Shown: one piece after another, positions 51,734 to 60,593 of the stretch
Layout: every line of letters starts with the position of its first letter
Numbering within the stretch: position 1 is the stretch's first letter
Assembly (NCBI RefSeq): GCF_001652915.1
Contig: NZ_BBQI01000090.1
Location: forward strand, 310,001 to 374,000
Length of the DNA stretch: 64,000 bases
Direction of reading: 5' to 3'
DNA from: Cupriavidus sp. D384
GTDB lineage: Bacteria; Pseudomonadota; Gammaproteobacteria; Burkholderiales; Burkholderiaceae
Notes under the pieces: generated by a model
Told to the model about the DNA's origin: nothing
The model's input: only the letters and a program-made list of their open reading frames with translations
Database searches by the model: none
Program-made: the position numbers and the translations under genes

Positions 51734-52912
51734 ATGACGCTGATTTCCCGCAGGCAGACCTTGAAGCGGTGCGGCGCGCTGGCGGCGCTGGCCGTATCGG
51801 GCATACCCGTGGCGCCGCTGCTGGCCGCCTCTCCGGCGCCAGGCCCGCCGGGCGCCGCACAAGGCGAACTGGTCTATGTCGGCATGCAGGAGCGCCAGAT
51901 CCGCACGCTGCGCTTCGACGCCGCCACCGGCACGCTGGGCGCGCTTGGCACCGTGGCCGAAGGGCTGCGCTCCACCTGGACGCTTGCACATCCGAAGCTG
52001 CCGGTGCTCTATGCGGTGGACGACGACAACACGCGCGAAGGCAGCGTGACCGCGTTTGCCGTGCACCGGCAGACCGGCGCGCTGACGCGCATCAACGAGG
52101 TAGCCAGCGGCGGCAGCGGCACCACTTATCTGTCGCTGGATGTGCCGTCGATGACGCTGCTCGCGGCCAATTTCGGGGGCGGGTCGTCGTCGAGCATTGC
52201 CGTGCAACCCGATGGCAGCCTGGGCGCGCGCGTCTCGACCATCAAGGAAACGGGCTCGGGGCCGCATCGGCGCCAGACCAGCGCGCACGCGCACGGCATC
52301 GTCATCGACCCTTCGGGGCGCTTTGCGCTGGTATCCGATCTGGGCGCCGATCGCGTGTTTGTGTACGGCTTCGACCGGGCCACGCACGAGCTGTCGCGCG
52401 ACGACGCGGCCAATCCGGCGCCGTTCGTCGCCACGCCCGGCAGCGGCCCGCGGCATATGGCGTTCGGGGCCGACGGACGCATTGCCTACCTGCTCAGCGA
52501 ACTGACCGCCGAAATCGTCACGCTACGCTGGGACGCCGCACGCGGCACGCTGACGGCGGTGCAGACGCAAGCGGTCAGCAGCACCGCCTTCGAAGGGGTC
52601 AGGAGTGGTGCGGAACTCGCAGTCAGCCGCGATGGCCGCCATGTCTACGTGGCGGATCGGGGCGAAAACACGATGGTGGTCTATCGCGTCGCCGCCGGCT
52701 CGGGAGAGCTGTCGCTGGTGCAGCGCGTGCCATCGGGCGGTGAACGGCCCTGGCACTTCGCCATCCATGACTCCGGCAAGTGGATGCTGGTCGCCAACCA
52801 GCGCAGCGGCAGGGTCAGCGTGTTTGCCGTCGACCCCGCTTCCGGCAAGCTGACCGATACCGGCCATGCCGCCGAAGTGCCCTCGCCCGTCAGCCTGACT
52901 TTTGTGAAGTAG
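51734..52912 (+). CDS. Tat-exported lactonase-family beta-propeller (Pgl-like)
   Basis: A 392-residue protein with a twin-arginine signal (SRRQTLKRCGALAALAVSG). A seven-bladed propeller of the 6-phosphogluconolactonase/YbhE family follows: LVYVGMQERQIRTLRFDAAT, LYAVDDDNTREGSVTAFAVH, TSAHAHGIVIDPSGRFALVS, GPRHMAFGADGRIAYLLSEL, and the C-terminal NQRSGRVSVFAVDPASGKL. Such periplasmic members hydrolyse lactones, for instance muconolactone or sugar lactones. It shares element C with the aromatic operon and so may handle a lactone from the same route. Its 3' end overlaps the convergent AraC-type gene by 23 bp. Confidence 0.87.
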   Translation: MTLISRRQTLKRCGALAALAVSGIPVAPLLAASPAPGPPGAAQGELVYVGMQERQIRTLRFDAATGTLGALGTVAEGLRSTWTLAHPKLPVLYAVDDDNTREGSVTAFAVHRQTGALTRINEVASGGSGTTYLSLDVPSMTLLAANFGGGSSSSIAVQPDGSLGARVSTIKETGSGPHRRQTSAHAHGIVIDPSGRFALVSDLGADRVFVYGFDRATHELSRDDAANPAPFVATPGSGPRHMAFGADGRIAYLLSELTAEIVTLRWDAARGTLTAVQTQAVSSTAFEGVRSGAELAVSRDGRHVYVADRGENTMVVYRVAAGSGELSLVQRVPSGGERPWHFAIHDSGKWMLVANQRSGRVSVFAVDPASGKLTDTGHAAEVPSPVSLTFVK

Positions 52913-53837
52913 GCTGCTGGCGCGCTGCAATGCGGAACTGGCTCGGCGCCTGGCCCACTTCCTTGCGGAAAAAGCGCGTGAAGTAGGCGGCATCGGCAAA
53001 ACCGAGCCAGAACGCGATCTGCTCCACGGACATGTCACCGAAGATCAGGCTGCGCTTGGCTTCGGTGACGATGCGCGCATGGATCAGCTTGGTCGGGCTC
53101 TGCCCCGTGGCCGACGCGCACGCGGCACGCAGCTGCACCGGCGACACGGCCAGCTTCGATGCATAGTCCTGCAGCGACAGGTTGTCCCGGTAGTGCTGGT
53201 CGATCAGTTCGCGGAAGCGCTCGGCCAGACGGACGTCGTGCCGTGCCGTGCCATCGCCCCCCGCCATGTCCAGCGTGGTGCCGCGCAGCAGCATCAGCAG
53301 CAGCGTGGTCAGCAACGCCTCGGTGCCCACCACATGGCCCACCGACTGCGACTGGATTTCCTGCTCCAGGCTGCGGATCAGCCGGTGGAACTCGATCTCT
53401 GCATCGGCAGAATACGCCAGTGAAATCATGCGCGGCGACGACCAGAGCTGCACGAACGCCTGCAGCTTGGCATTGAGCTGCGCCAGGTAGGTGACCTCGA
53501 TGGTCACCACCCAGCGGTCGACATCGATCTCGTAGTCCAGCCCGTGTACGCACTCGGTGGGTAGCAGCAGCGCGCACGGGCCTTCGAATGCCACACTGCT
53601 GCCCTCCAGGTTCATCACGCCCTTGCCGCTGCGCACGAAGATCACCTGGCCATAGGCCGGATGCGCGTGCGGCTCGGTCTTCCAGCGCCCGCGCTCGGTC
53701 ACGTGGCCGACATTGACGAACCAGTCTTCCTTCTTCTCTTCGGGACGCTCCACATAGAGCCGCACCTTGGGCACCGTGGTCGGTGCCGCATTGGGATTCG
53801 CGGTGCGCGATGGCCGGGCGGCCGCAGCGTGTTCCAT
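52890..53837 (-). CDS. AraC-family transcriptional regulator with N-terminal cupin
   Basis: A 315-residue protein. The N-terminal cupin-type sensor is GRWKTEPHAHPAYGQVIFVR and GPCALLLPTECVHGLDYEID. Two C-terminal HTH motifs are YRDNLSLQDYASKLAVSPVQ and MSVEQIAFWLGFADAAYFTR, followed by FFRKEVGQAPSQFR. The layout matches the HpaA/PobR group that responds to aromatic acids. ATG at 53837 follows AGGAGACTTGTGT. It converges with the lactonase gene. It may regulate that gene or the tctBA unit, but no operator is obvious. Confidence 0.92.
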   Translation of the reverse strand: MEHAAAARPSRTANPNAAPTTVPKVRLYVERPEEKKEDWFVNVGHVTERGRWKTEPHAHPAYGQVIFVRSGKGVMNLEGSSVAFEGPCALLLPTECVHGLDYEIDVDRWVVTIEVTYLAQLNAKLQAFVQLWSSPRMISLAYSADAEIEFHRLIRSLEQEIQSQSVGHVVGTEALLTTLLLMLLRGTTLDMAGGDGTARHDVRLAERFRELIDQHYRDNLSLQDYASKLAVSPVQLRAACASATGQSPTKLIHARIVTEAKRSLIFGDMSVEQIAFWLGFADAAYFTRFFRKEVGQAPSQFRIAARQQPTSQKSG

Positions 53838-54029
53838 ACACAAGTCTCCTGGGCTGCGGGATCGTCGTGGTCATGCCGCGCCCGAAGGCTGGCGCGCGTC
53901 CCGCTAGTACCTTTTGTGTGCCACCGGGCAGTGGAGTGCACCCGCATGTGATGCATCCGCCCGGCAGGCGATCGCGACATTCTAGACCCGCAGCGCACGC
54001 GGCTCAATGCACGGGATCTTACGAATGGT

Positions 54030-54220
54030 TAGGCAAAAACCCGCATGCGCTGCCGCCCGTCAGGCCGGCACCCGGGCAGCGCATGGGAATGTGCCTTGCG
54101 AAGCGCGCCACGGTCTGGCAGGCCGGCCACCACGATGTCGCTGCACAGCGCGATGCCCTGCCCCGCCCCGGGAACCGCAACATCGATCCGGCGACGGCCT
54201 CGGGCGGCACCAAAGAAAAC
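54030..54220 (-). pseudogene. Possible LysR C-terminal remnant
   Basis: In the 431-bp gap between the AraC-type and tctA genes one minus-strand frame reads VPGAGQGIALCSDIVVAGL followed by RGALRKAHSHALPG. This resembles the 'G.GIAL...V...L..G.L' end of GcvA-like LysR proteins. There is no start, no helix-turn-helix and the frame breaks. A 10-bp inverted repeat (ATGCGCTGCC..GGCAGCGCAT) lies inside at about 54044-54084. The match is short and could be chance. Confidence 0.25.
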
Positions 54221-54242
54221 GGGCGCTGCTTGCGCAGCGCCC
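54210..54242 (-). terminator. Rho-independent terminator of tctBA
   Basis: On the minus strand GGGCGCTGC-GCAA-GCAGCGCCC is followed by GTTTTCTTT, 27 bp after the tctA stop. A 9-bp GC-rich stem plus T-rich tail makes a good intrinsic terminator. Confidence 0.85.
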
Positions 54243-54268
54243 GGCACCGTCTTGAGACCCCTGTTTTC

Positions 54269-55813
54269 TTATTCGTTCACGGCCAGGCCGGAATCGGGCA
54301 CCTCGACCACCGGCTTGCTCTTTCCGCCGCGACCGCGCCATGCCGACCACGTCACCGCCGTCACCAGCAGCACCGAGATCACCACGAAGGTGCAACTGAT
54401 CGGGCGCTGGATAAAGACCGACAGGTCACCACGCGACAGCAGCAGCGCACGGCGGAAGTTCTCCTCGACCATCGGTCCCAGCACGAAGCCCAGCAGGATC
54501 GGCGCCACCGAGAACTCCAGGTACATCAGCAATGCGCCGATCAGGCCGAAAGCCAGCACTTCCCAGATCTGGAACAGGCTGCTCTGCGTGCTGAACACGC
54601 CCACCGCGATAAAGAACATGGCCGACGGGAACAAGTAGCGATACGGCACCTGCAGCAGCTTGACCCACACGCCGATCATCGGCACGTTCAGGATCATCAG
54701 GATCACGTTGCCGATCCAGAAGCTGGCGATCAGGCCCCAGAAGATGTCCGGGTGATCGCTGATCAGCTGCGGACCCGGGGCAATGCCCTGGATCATCAGC
54801 GCGCCCAGGATCAGCGCCATCACCGCGTCGCCGGGAATGCCCAGGCTCATCGTCGGGATGAAGTCGACCTGCGTCTTCGAATGCGACGATGCCTCGGGCG
54901 CGGCCACGCCAGCGATCATGCCCGTGCCGAACTTCTCGGGCGTCTTCGAGATCTTGCGCTCCAGCGCATAGGCCACGAACGTGGTGATGGTCGGGCCGGT
55001 GCCCGGCATGGCGCCGAACAGCGTGCCCACGCCAGTGCCACGCACCATCGGCCAGAACGCCTGCTTCAGCTCGGCCATGCTCGGACGCATGTCGCGGATA
55101 CGCAGCTTGGCATTGCTGGTCACGGCGGTCATGCGGTTGACGTTCAGGATGAAGTCGGCCACGCCGAACAGGCCCATGGCGATCGCCACCAGTTCCAGGC
55201 CGTCGCTCAGCTCGGGAATCCCCAGCGCAAAACGGAACGTACCGGTGTTCACGTCGGTACCCACCACGCCGCACAGCAGGCCGAACAGCGTCATCGCCAC
55301 GCCCTTGAGCGGCGATCCGCGCGACATGGTCGATCCGGCCAGCAGCCCCAGCAGCATGATCGAGAAAATCTCCGCCGGGCCGAACTTGAATGCGATGGCG
55401 GTCAGCAGCGGCGACGCGAAGATCATCACCAGGATGCCCACCGATGCCGCAAAGAACGAGCAGATCATCGTGATGCCCAGCGCGGTACCGCCCTTGCCTG
55501 CGCGCGTCATCGGATAGCCGTCCAGGCACGTCACCGCGTGCGGCGGGTGCGACGGCAGGTTGAGCAGGATGGCGCCGATGGCGCCGCCGTACTGCGATCC
55601 GTAGAAGATGCCGGCCAGCATCAGGATGGCAGGCACCGGATGCATTACGTACGTCAGCGGCAGCAGGATCGAGATGGCCGACAGCGCGCCCATGCCGGGC
55701 AGCACGCCGATCAGGTTGCCGACCAGCACGCCAAAGAACGACCACATCAGGTTGCTGCCCTGGAACGCTACGCCGAAGCCGAACCAGAGATCATGCAAGG
55801 CATTGGAAACCAT
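54269..55813 (-). CDS. tctA: Tripartite tricarboxylate transporter, large permease TctA
   Basis: A 514-residue, roughly twelve-helix permease with TctA signatures: GVLVGNLIGVLPGMGALSAI, GSQYGGAIGAILLNLPSHPP, GKGGTALGITMICSFFAASV, GLLAGSTMSRGSPLKGVAMT and GTLFGAMPGTGPTITTFVAY. It works with TctB and a periplasmic Bug/TctC protein to import citrate-like or other organic acids. It lies 3 bp after tctB. No tctC is adjacent; the nearest Bug protein gene is at 37.2-38.2 kb. Confidence 0.95.
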   Translation of the reverse strand: MVSNALHDLWFGFGVAFQGSNLMWSFFGVLVGNLIGVLPGMGALSAISILLPLTYVMHPVPAILMLAGIFYGSQYGGAIGAILLNLPSHPPHAVTCLDGYPMTRAGKGGTALGITMICSFFAASVGILVMIFASPLLTAIAFKFGPAEIFSIMLLGLLAGSTMSRGSPLKGVAMTLFGLLCGVVGTDVNTGTFRFALGIPELSDGLELVAIAMGLFGVADFILNVNRMTAVTSNAKLRIRDMRPSMAELKQAFWPMVRGTGVGTLFGAMPGTGPTITTFVAYALERKISKTPEKFGTGMIAGVAAPEASSHSKTQVDFIPTMSLGIPGDAVMALILGALMIQGIAPGPQLISDHPDIFWGLIASFWIGNVILMILNVPMIGVWVKLLQVPYRYLFPSAMFFIAVGVFSTQSSLFQIWEVLAFGLIGALLMYLEFSVAPILLGFVLGPMVEENFRRALLLSRGDLSVFIQRPISCTFVVISVLLVTAVTWSAWRGRGGKSKPVVEVPDSGLAVNE

Positions 55814-55816
55814 GGC

Positions 55817-56302
55817 TCAGCCCCCCCAGGTAAACAACGGCAACTGGATCTGCAGCAGCCACGAGAACACCGCTGCGGCAATCACGCACATCGCCACGGC
55901 CAGAGCAGCCGCCTGCTTGATGTTGTTGTTGCGATCACCGAGCGCGGAAATAAAGACGATGGCAAACGTGGCCGGAATCATGCCGCCGTACACGCCGAAC
56001 AGCAGGAACGCCAGGGTGCCCAGCACGATGCAGACCGTGCCGCGCAGGTCGGGGGCCGCATGGCCGTGACCGTGCCCTGCGGGCTGTTCCGCCTGCGATG
56101 CCGACTGACCCCGTGCAGAACTGGCGATCAGCACGCCAACAAATGCCAGCAGCGCGCCCACGGCAACAGGGAAGAATCCGGGGCCCATGCGGCTGAGCGT
56201 GCCGGTGTGGTACTGCAGGCCGGCGGCCACGGCGGCCAGACCGACGAGCACCATCAGCGCACCACCGTAGTAGTCCTTCTTGAAGCGATGTGCCTGGCTC
56301 AT
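55817..56302 (-). CDS. tctB: Tripartite tricarboxylate transporter, small permease TctB
   Basis: A 161-residue protein with four transmembrane segments: KDYYGGALMVLVGLAAVAAG, LSRMGPGFFPVAVGALLAFV, GTVCIVLGTLAFLLFGVYGG and the last near AVAMCVIAAAVFSWLLQIQL. A His-rich cytosolic loop (GHGHGHAAP) joins helices 2 and 3. The MGPGFFP motif is diagnostic for TctB. The ATG at 56302 follows CAGGAGGGCCGACCA. It is the first gene of the tctBA unit. Confidence 0.92.
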   Translation of the reverse strand: MSQAHRFKKDYYGGALMVLVGLAAVAAGLQYHTGTLSRMGPGFFPVAVGALLAFVGVLIASSARGQSASQAEQPAGHGHGHAAPDLRGTVCIVLGTLAFLLFGVYGGMIPATFAIVFISALGDRNNNIKQAAALAVAMCVIAAAVFSWLLQIQLPLFTWGG

Positions 56303-56456
56303 TGGTCGGCCCTCCTGCAGTCGTGCTGCGAGGGTTGGATACGGCGATCGAACATCGTTTGTCTCCTTCATTGCCCGCGCATGCGGGTCAAGCGGAAATC
56401 TACAAACGATGTCTTCCAAGGGCCTTTCATGAAGCTTCCATCAACCTTACATTTAG

Positions 56457-56471
56457 CATCACGTTGTGATG
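56457..56471. promoter_or_regulatory. 15-bp palindrome between tctB and the metallophosphoesterase gene
   Basis: CATCAC-GTT-GTGATG is an exact inverted repeat in an AT-rich part of the 400-bp divergent gap (56303-56702), 155 bp upstream of tctB and 232 bp before the phosphoesterase ATG. It is a plausible operator for either gene. I see nothing else in the gap. Confidence 0.4.
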
Positions 56472-56702
56472 TATTTGCCTTCGTCTCCGGTTTTCTCGGT
56501 GTTATCCCTGCATTGGGAGACAAGCGGCTCCGGGGGAAGTTGTATGAGACACGCAGACACATTGCGACGCCCGTTTGCGGCGCGTCGGGTGGTTGCCTGT
56601 GCGCAGCGCCGCAACGATTTCGTCACATTTCCATCAACGCCATGTCACGCAGATTCCAGACACTTGCCGCTTTTCAAGAACGCAAGACCGAGGAACGCCG
56701 TC

Positions 56703-58826
56703 ATGACCAGCAAGAAGCCGTACACCCCTGCACTGCCGCTCGACACCCGTGCGCTCGAAGGGATTCCAGACCGTCAGCGCCGCCTGTTGCTGCGCGCTGG
56801 CCTGGGCATGTCCCTGGGCGGTTCGGCAGCCTTGCTGGCCGCCTGCGGTGGCGGCGACGATGCGCCGGCAGGATCATCGGCCACGCCCGGCGCCACCGCC
56901 CCCGGCGGCACGACGCCAGCGGGCAAGGTTTCAAGCTTTGCGCTGGCCGTGCTGCCCGATACGCAGTTTTACTCGCGCTACGCCACCACCGACGAGAACC
57001 TGCAGTTCCAGCGCAAGTACGGTTCCACGCCATTCCTGGCCCAGACCAAGTGGATCACGCAGAACGCCGCCAGCTTCCGCATTCCGTTCACGATCCATCT
57101 GGGCGACGTGGTGGACCAGCAGGGCAAGCCGCTGCAGTGGCAGATCGCGGACGAGGCCATGAACGTGCTGGAGCGCGCCAACGCGCCCTACTCCATCCTG
57201 GCCGGCAACCACGATGTGATCTCGGATGTGGACTACGTGAATGCCAGCAGCCAGGCATCGAACACCGATGCCCAGCGCAACCTTGCCAACGAGCCGTACC
57301 TGAAGACGTTCCCCACCACGCGCGCGCAGCGCCAGACCACCTTCGGTGGCCGCGATCCGTCCGGCTTCCATGAGTACCACCTGTTCGACGTCGACGGCAA
57401 TCAGTTCATGGTGCTGTCGATGTCGTGGCGCGCCTCTGACGCGGCCATCACGTGGGCGCGCCAGGTACTGGCCGATCACCCGAAGGTGCCGGTGATCCTG
57501 TCCACGCACCAGCTGCTCAATATCGGCCCCGATGGCGTGACGCCGCTCGAAGTGCCGTACGGCCTGATGCTCTGGGAAAAGCTGATCAAGGACAACGACC
57601 AGATCTTCATGACGCTGAACGGCCACTACCACGGCGCCGCGCACCTGACCAAGGTGAACAATTTCGGCAATCCGGTCGAGGAAATGGTGGTCGACTACCA
57701 GATGGCCTATATGGGCGGTAACGGCCTGATGCGCCTGTACGAGTTCGACCTGACCAACAACAAGATCAAGATCCTGTCGTTCTCGCCGTGGGTGCCGCAG
57801 AAGCCCAGCAGCACGCTGAACGAATTCGACGTGGCGGTGCTGACCGAAGGCAACCAGCAGTTCGAGATCGATTTCGATTTCCGCACGCGCTTTGCCCGCT
57901 TCAACCCCGGCTTCGTGATCCCGGCCGCCGGCAACGACCCGATCAACGTCCGCGCCAAGGCGGCCATCCTCGCCAACTACAACGAGCCGACCATCACCGA
58001 CAAGAAGCCCGCGGCCGATGTGAACGACTATCCGCTGGTGGCATCCACCGTGGCGCACTGGCGCTTCTTCGGCGGCACCGATGGCGCCGCCGTGCCGGTG
58101 GGCCAGGTCATCGACGACGTGACGGGTGCCAACCCGGTGGCGCGCGAAGCGCTGGCCAATGGCGGCGCCGCCCAGCTCGGCGACATGACGTGGTCCAACG
58201 ACCACCACTACCTGTCGGCCGCACCGGGCAGCGTCATGTTCTCGAATTCGACCAATTCGCCGACGCGCATGAGCTACTTCGCCACGCAGACCACCGCGGC
58301 GATCAACGCGCTGACCTTCGACACCGGCTATACGGTCGAGGCGTTCATCAAGCTGCCGGCCACGTGGACGGCCGCCAACAACGCGTGGATGAACATCATG
58401 GAGCGCGAAGGCCGGCGCGGTAACGTTACCGGCTTTGGCAGCGGCGACGCCAGCGAAAGCCCGCTGATCTTCGCGATCTCCAGCCTGCGCGAAGTGCAAT
58501 GGGAGGTGACGCCCAGCACCACCGGCACAAAGAACCCCGCCGCCAACTGGTCGGGCGAGATCATTGCAGGCAAATGGGTGCATGTGGCCGTGGTGAACGA
58601 TCCCGCGACCAACGAGACGGTGATGTACGTGGAAGGCGCCCCGGTGCTGCGCAACGCGTCGAATACGCGCGGCATCGCCTTCGTCACGGCCGCCAGCCGC
58701 ATGTTCATCGGCGGCGGCGTCTACAACAACGCGCCGTCCAACGGCTTCCTGGGCCAGATCGGCGAGGTACGCATCTGCACCGAACCGCTGACCACCGACA
58801 AGTGGCTGACCGCCCGGCGCGCCTGA
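56703..58826 (+). CDS. Tat/lipobox metallophosphoesterase with C-terminal LamG-like domain
   Basis: A 707-residue protein. The signal combines an RR motif (DRQRRLLLRAGLGMSLGG) with a lipobox (ALLAAC). The calcineurin-type phosphoesterase core spans about residues 75-350: LAVLPDTQFYSRYATTDENL, FTIHLGDVVDQQGKPLQWQ, YSILAGNHDVISDVDYVNAS, PVILSTHQLLNIG and FMTLNGHYHGAAHL, giving the metal ligands. A concanavalin/LamG-like domain follows from about residue 480 (TVEAFIKLPATWTAANNAWM, GKWVHVAVVNDPATNETVMY). It probably acts on phosphoesters at the cell surface. The upstream in-frame extension looks non-coding. Confidence 0.88.
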   Translation: MTSKKPYTPALPLDTRALEGIPDRQRRLLLRAGLGMSLGGSAALLAACGGGDDAPAGSSATPGATAPGGTTPAGKVSSFALAVLPDTQFYSRYATTDENLQFQRKYGSTPFLAQTKWITQNAASFRIPFTIHLGDVVDQQGKPLQWQIADEAMNVLERANAPYSILAGNHDVISDVDYVNASSQASNTDAQRNLANEPYLKTFPTTRAQRQTTFGGRDPSGFHEYHLFDVDGNQFMVLSMSWRASDAAITWARQVLADHPKVPVILSTHQLLNIGPDGVTPLEVPYGLMLWEKLIKDNDQIFMTLNGHYHGAAHLTKVNNFGNPVEEMVVDYQMAYMGGNGLMRLYEFDLTNNKIKILSFSPWVPQKPSSTLNEFDVAVLTEGNQQFEIDFDFRTRFARFNPGFVIPAAGNDPINVRAKAAILANYNEPTITDKKPAADVNDYPLVASTVAHWRFFGGTDGAAVPVGQVIDDVTGANPVAREALANGGAAQLGDMTWSNDHHYLSAAPGSVMFSNSTNSPTRMSYFATQTTAAINALTFDTGYTVEAFIKLPATWTAANNAWMNIMEREGRRGNVTGFGSGDASESPLIFAISSLREVQWEVTPSTTGTKNPAANWSGEIIAGKWVHVAVVNDPATNETVMYVEGAPVLRNASNTRGIAFVTAASRMFIGGGVYNNAPSNGFLGQIGEVRICTEPLTTDKWLTARRA

Positions 58827-58838
58827 TCGGCGTCAATA

Positions 58839-58875
58839 GCGGCGGTTACGAATGGTTGCACTGAAGCCGCCGCTT
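58839..58875 (+). terminator. Hairpin after the metallophosphoesterase gene
   Basis: AGCGGCGG and CCGCCGCT form an 8-bp stem with a 21-nt loop, starting 13 bp after the stop. A pyrimidine-rich stretch follows but no T-run, so efficiency is uncertain. Confidence 0.45.
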
Positions 58876-58911
58876 CTCGTTTGCACTACGCTGCTGCGCG
58901 GCAACAAGGAA

Positions 58912-58935
58912 ACGGCCGGTCAGAGGACCGGCCGT
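58912..58935 (-). terminator. Terminator of the small lipoprotein gene
   Basis: ACGGCCGGTC-AGAG-GACCGGCCGT is a perfect 10-bp inverted repeat. Read on the minus strand it is followed by TTCCTTGTT, so it likely ends the 50-residue lipoprotein transcript. It may work weakly in both directions. Confidence 0.7.
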
Positions 58936-58959
58936 CGTGGCCGCTGGCAGCGGCAAGGA

Positions 58960-59112
58960 TCAGCAGTTGCCCTTCTTGGCCTGGCCCGGCGGGCAGAATC
59001 CGTTGCCTGGGCCGCCTTGCGGATGGGCGGCCGGCCCATGGTCGGGCACGTAATAGGCGCAGCCGCCAAGCAGCGTCACGCCGGTGACAATCATGATGAG
59101 GATGGTTTTCAT
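58960..59112 (-). CDS. Small (50-residue) lipoprotein
   Basis: A short frame starting at the ATG at 59112 encodes MKTILIMIVTGVTLLGGC followed by a Tyr/Pro/Gly-rich mature peptide ending GQAKKGNC. The lipobox (TLLGGC) puts the lipidated cysteine at position 18, leaving a mature part of only 33 residues with two more cysteines. A terminator follows. It lies 36 bp downstream of the DUF4382 lipoprotein gene on the same strand, so it may be the second gene of that unit. No known family comes to mind; similar tiny lipoproteins are common in Burkholderiales. Confidence 0.75.
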   Translation of the reverse strand: MKTILIMIVTGVTLLGGCAYYVPDHGPAAHPQGGPGNGFCPPGQAKKGNC

Positions 59113-59148
59113 GGTATGCAGGGCAAATGCCCGTGTCAGTCGCCTGTT

Positions 59149-60348
59149 TTAAAAACTGAAGTTGACGCCGGACTGGCCGCCATTGAATACGTTGACGTTA
59201 TTGGTCTGTGTCGCCCCGCCCGTGCTGGTGGCCTGCACCGAATACTGGCCGGCGGCGGATGACACGGCGGACAGCGTGATCGGCAACGTCGTACTGTAGG
59301 TGCCGAACAGCGGCGCGGCGGCCGGCAATGCCAGCGAATAGGCGCCCGTATCGAGGTTGGCATTGGCCGAGGCAATTTCGTACGACACCGACCCGATGGT
59401 CTGCAGCGCGCGCACGGCAGCCTGCGCCGACGCCGTGGCCGTGCCCGACACCGTATTGGTCGTCGATGCCGGCAGCGTGATTGGCGACGCAGCCGTGGCG
59501 ACCGATGTCGTGGCGCTGGCGGTGACCGGCACGGCACCGATGATGCCGGTGGCGTGGCCGGACGGCAGCTTGTTGTCGACGATGACCACGTCATAGTTAC
59601 CGCCGGTGCTGCTTTGCACAAGCGGCGTCAGCACGAACTTCCCGCTGGCATCGGCCACGGTGCCACGCACGATCTTGCCGTTCTGCTCCGCGTAGACGGT
59701 GGCCCCAGCCTGCGCAGTCGCCACAAAGCCGGTGATCGAACCGCTGACCGTCATCGGCGTGGCGGTGACCACGGGCTTCAGGCTATATCCGCCGTTGCCC
59801 TGCTGGACGATGGACTTGCAGGCGTTGAAGTCCAGGATCAGGTCGACCAGCGTATTGGCCGGCACCGTGAATGGCTGGATGATCTTGTACCCGCTCTGCG
59901 TGGCGCTGGGCGTAGCCAGCGGCAGTTCGGCAGTCGTTCCGGACACCACCACTGCATTCGCCAGCGAATTGCCCTGGTTGGCGCTCAGCACCAGGCGCAC
60001 CTGCTGGTACTGGCCGGCCGGCAGCGGCGCCCGCCCCAGATCGAACAGCACGCCGTTCGTCAGCGACAACAGGTCGACCCGCTGCGGCGTCGCCAGCGCG
60101 ATATCTGTCCAGCCACCATCGTTGTCGCCCGCCGAGTTGCTCGCATTCACGCGCACCTTGCTGACCGTGACAAAGACGTGGTCGAAGCCGCAGGCCGGGG
60201 CATCGGTCATTGACACATGCAGCGTGCCATTGGTGGAAGTCGTGTTGTCGCTGCCGCCGCCGTCTCCGCCGCCGCACGCGACGACAATAAACGAAGCCGG
60301 TAGTACGGCCAGGATTTTCGCCAGATCAAGCGGGCTTCTGATTTTCAT
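59149..60348 (-). CDS. DUF4382-domain lipoprotein
   Basis: A 399-residue lipoprotein (lipobox FIVVACGGG). The N-terminal DUF4382 domain reads GTLHVSMTDAPACGFDHVFV, TVSKVRVNASNSAGDNDGGW, RVDLLSLTNGVLFDLGRAPL and VDLILDFNACKSIV. A carboxypeptidase-regulatory-like beta sandwich follows (VSGSITGFVATAQAGATVYA), then a Thr/Ala-rich tail. DUF4382 proteins are secreted and of unknown function. The ATG at 60348 begins the signal peptide; the longer upstream frame is not coding. It is divergent from the serine hydrolase gene across 245 bp with no recognisable site. Confidence 0.85.
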   Translation of the reverse strand: MKIRSPLDLAKILAVLPASFIVVACGGGDGGGSDNTTSTNGTLHVSMTDAPACGFDHVFVTVSKVRVNASNSAGDNDGGWTDIALATPQRVDLLSLTNGVLFDLGRAPLPAGQYQQVRLVLSANQGNSLANAVVVSGTTAELPLATPSATQSGYKIIQPFTVPANTLVDLILDFNACKSIVQQGNGGYSLKPVVTATPMTVSGSITGFVATAQAGATVYAEQNGKIVRGTVADASGKFVLTPLVQSSTGGNYDVVIVDNKLPSGHATGIIGAVPVTASATTSVATAASPITLPASTTNTVSGTATASAQAAVRALQTIGSVSYEIASANANLDTGAYSLALPAAAPLFGTYSTTLPITLSAVSSAAGQYSVQATSTGGATQTNNVNVFNGGQSGVNFSF

Positions 60349-60593
60349 GACGAGCCTCTCCTCAGGGCACGGTGATGCCTGAAGCATAGGGCCGGCACCC
60401 CGGCTCGCGGATCCGGCATTGCAACGAATCGTAACGGAAATGAAACAGATCGGCGCCAGCAGCGGGCGCCTACGTTGGGCACGGCACATCCGGCACCGGC
60501 CAGTGTCGCCTACAGTGGTTCTTGTCTGTCTGCGCGCGACGCGCATCCGCAGCACTTTCCGCACTTCGAGCATTGCCAGCAAGGAGAACCGCC

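Noticed and set aside
53783-57373. A 1196-codon open frame on the plus strand
   Set aside because: It runs antisense to tctA and tctB, which have full family signatures, and its translation is rich in His, Arg, Gln and Asp as expected for the antisense of GC-rich genes.
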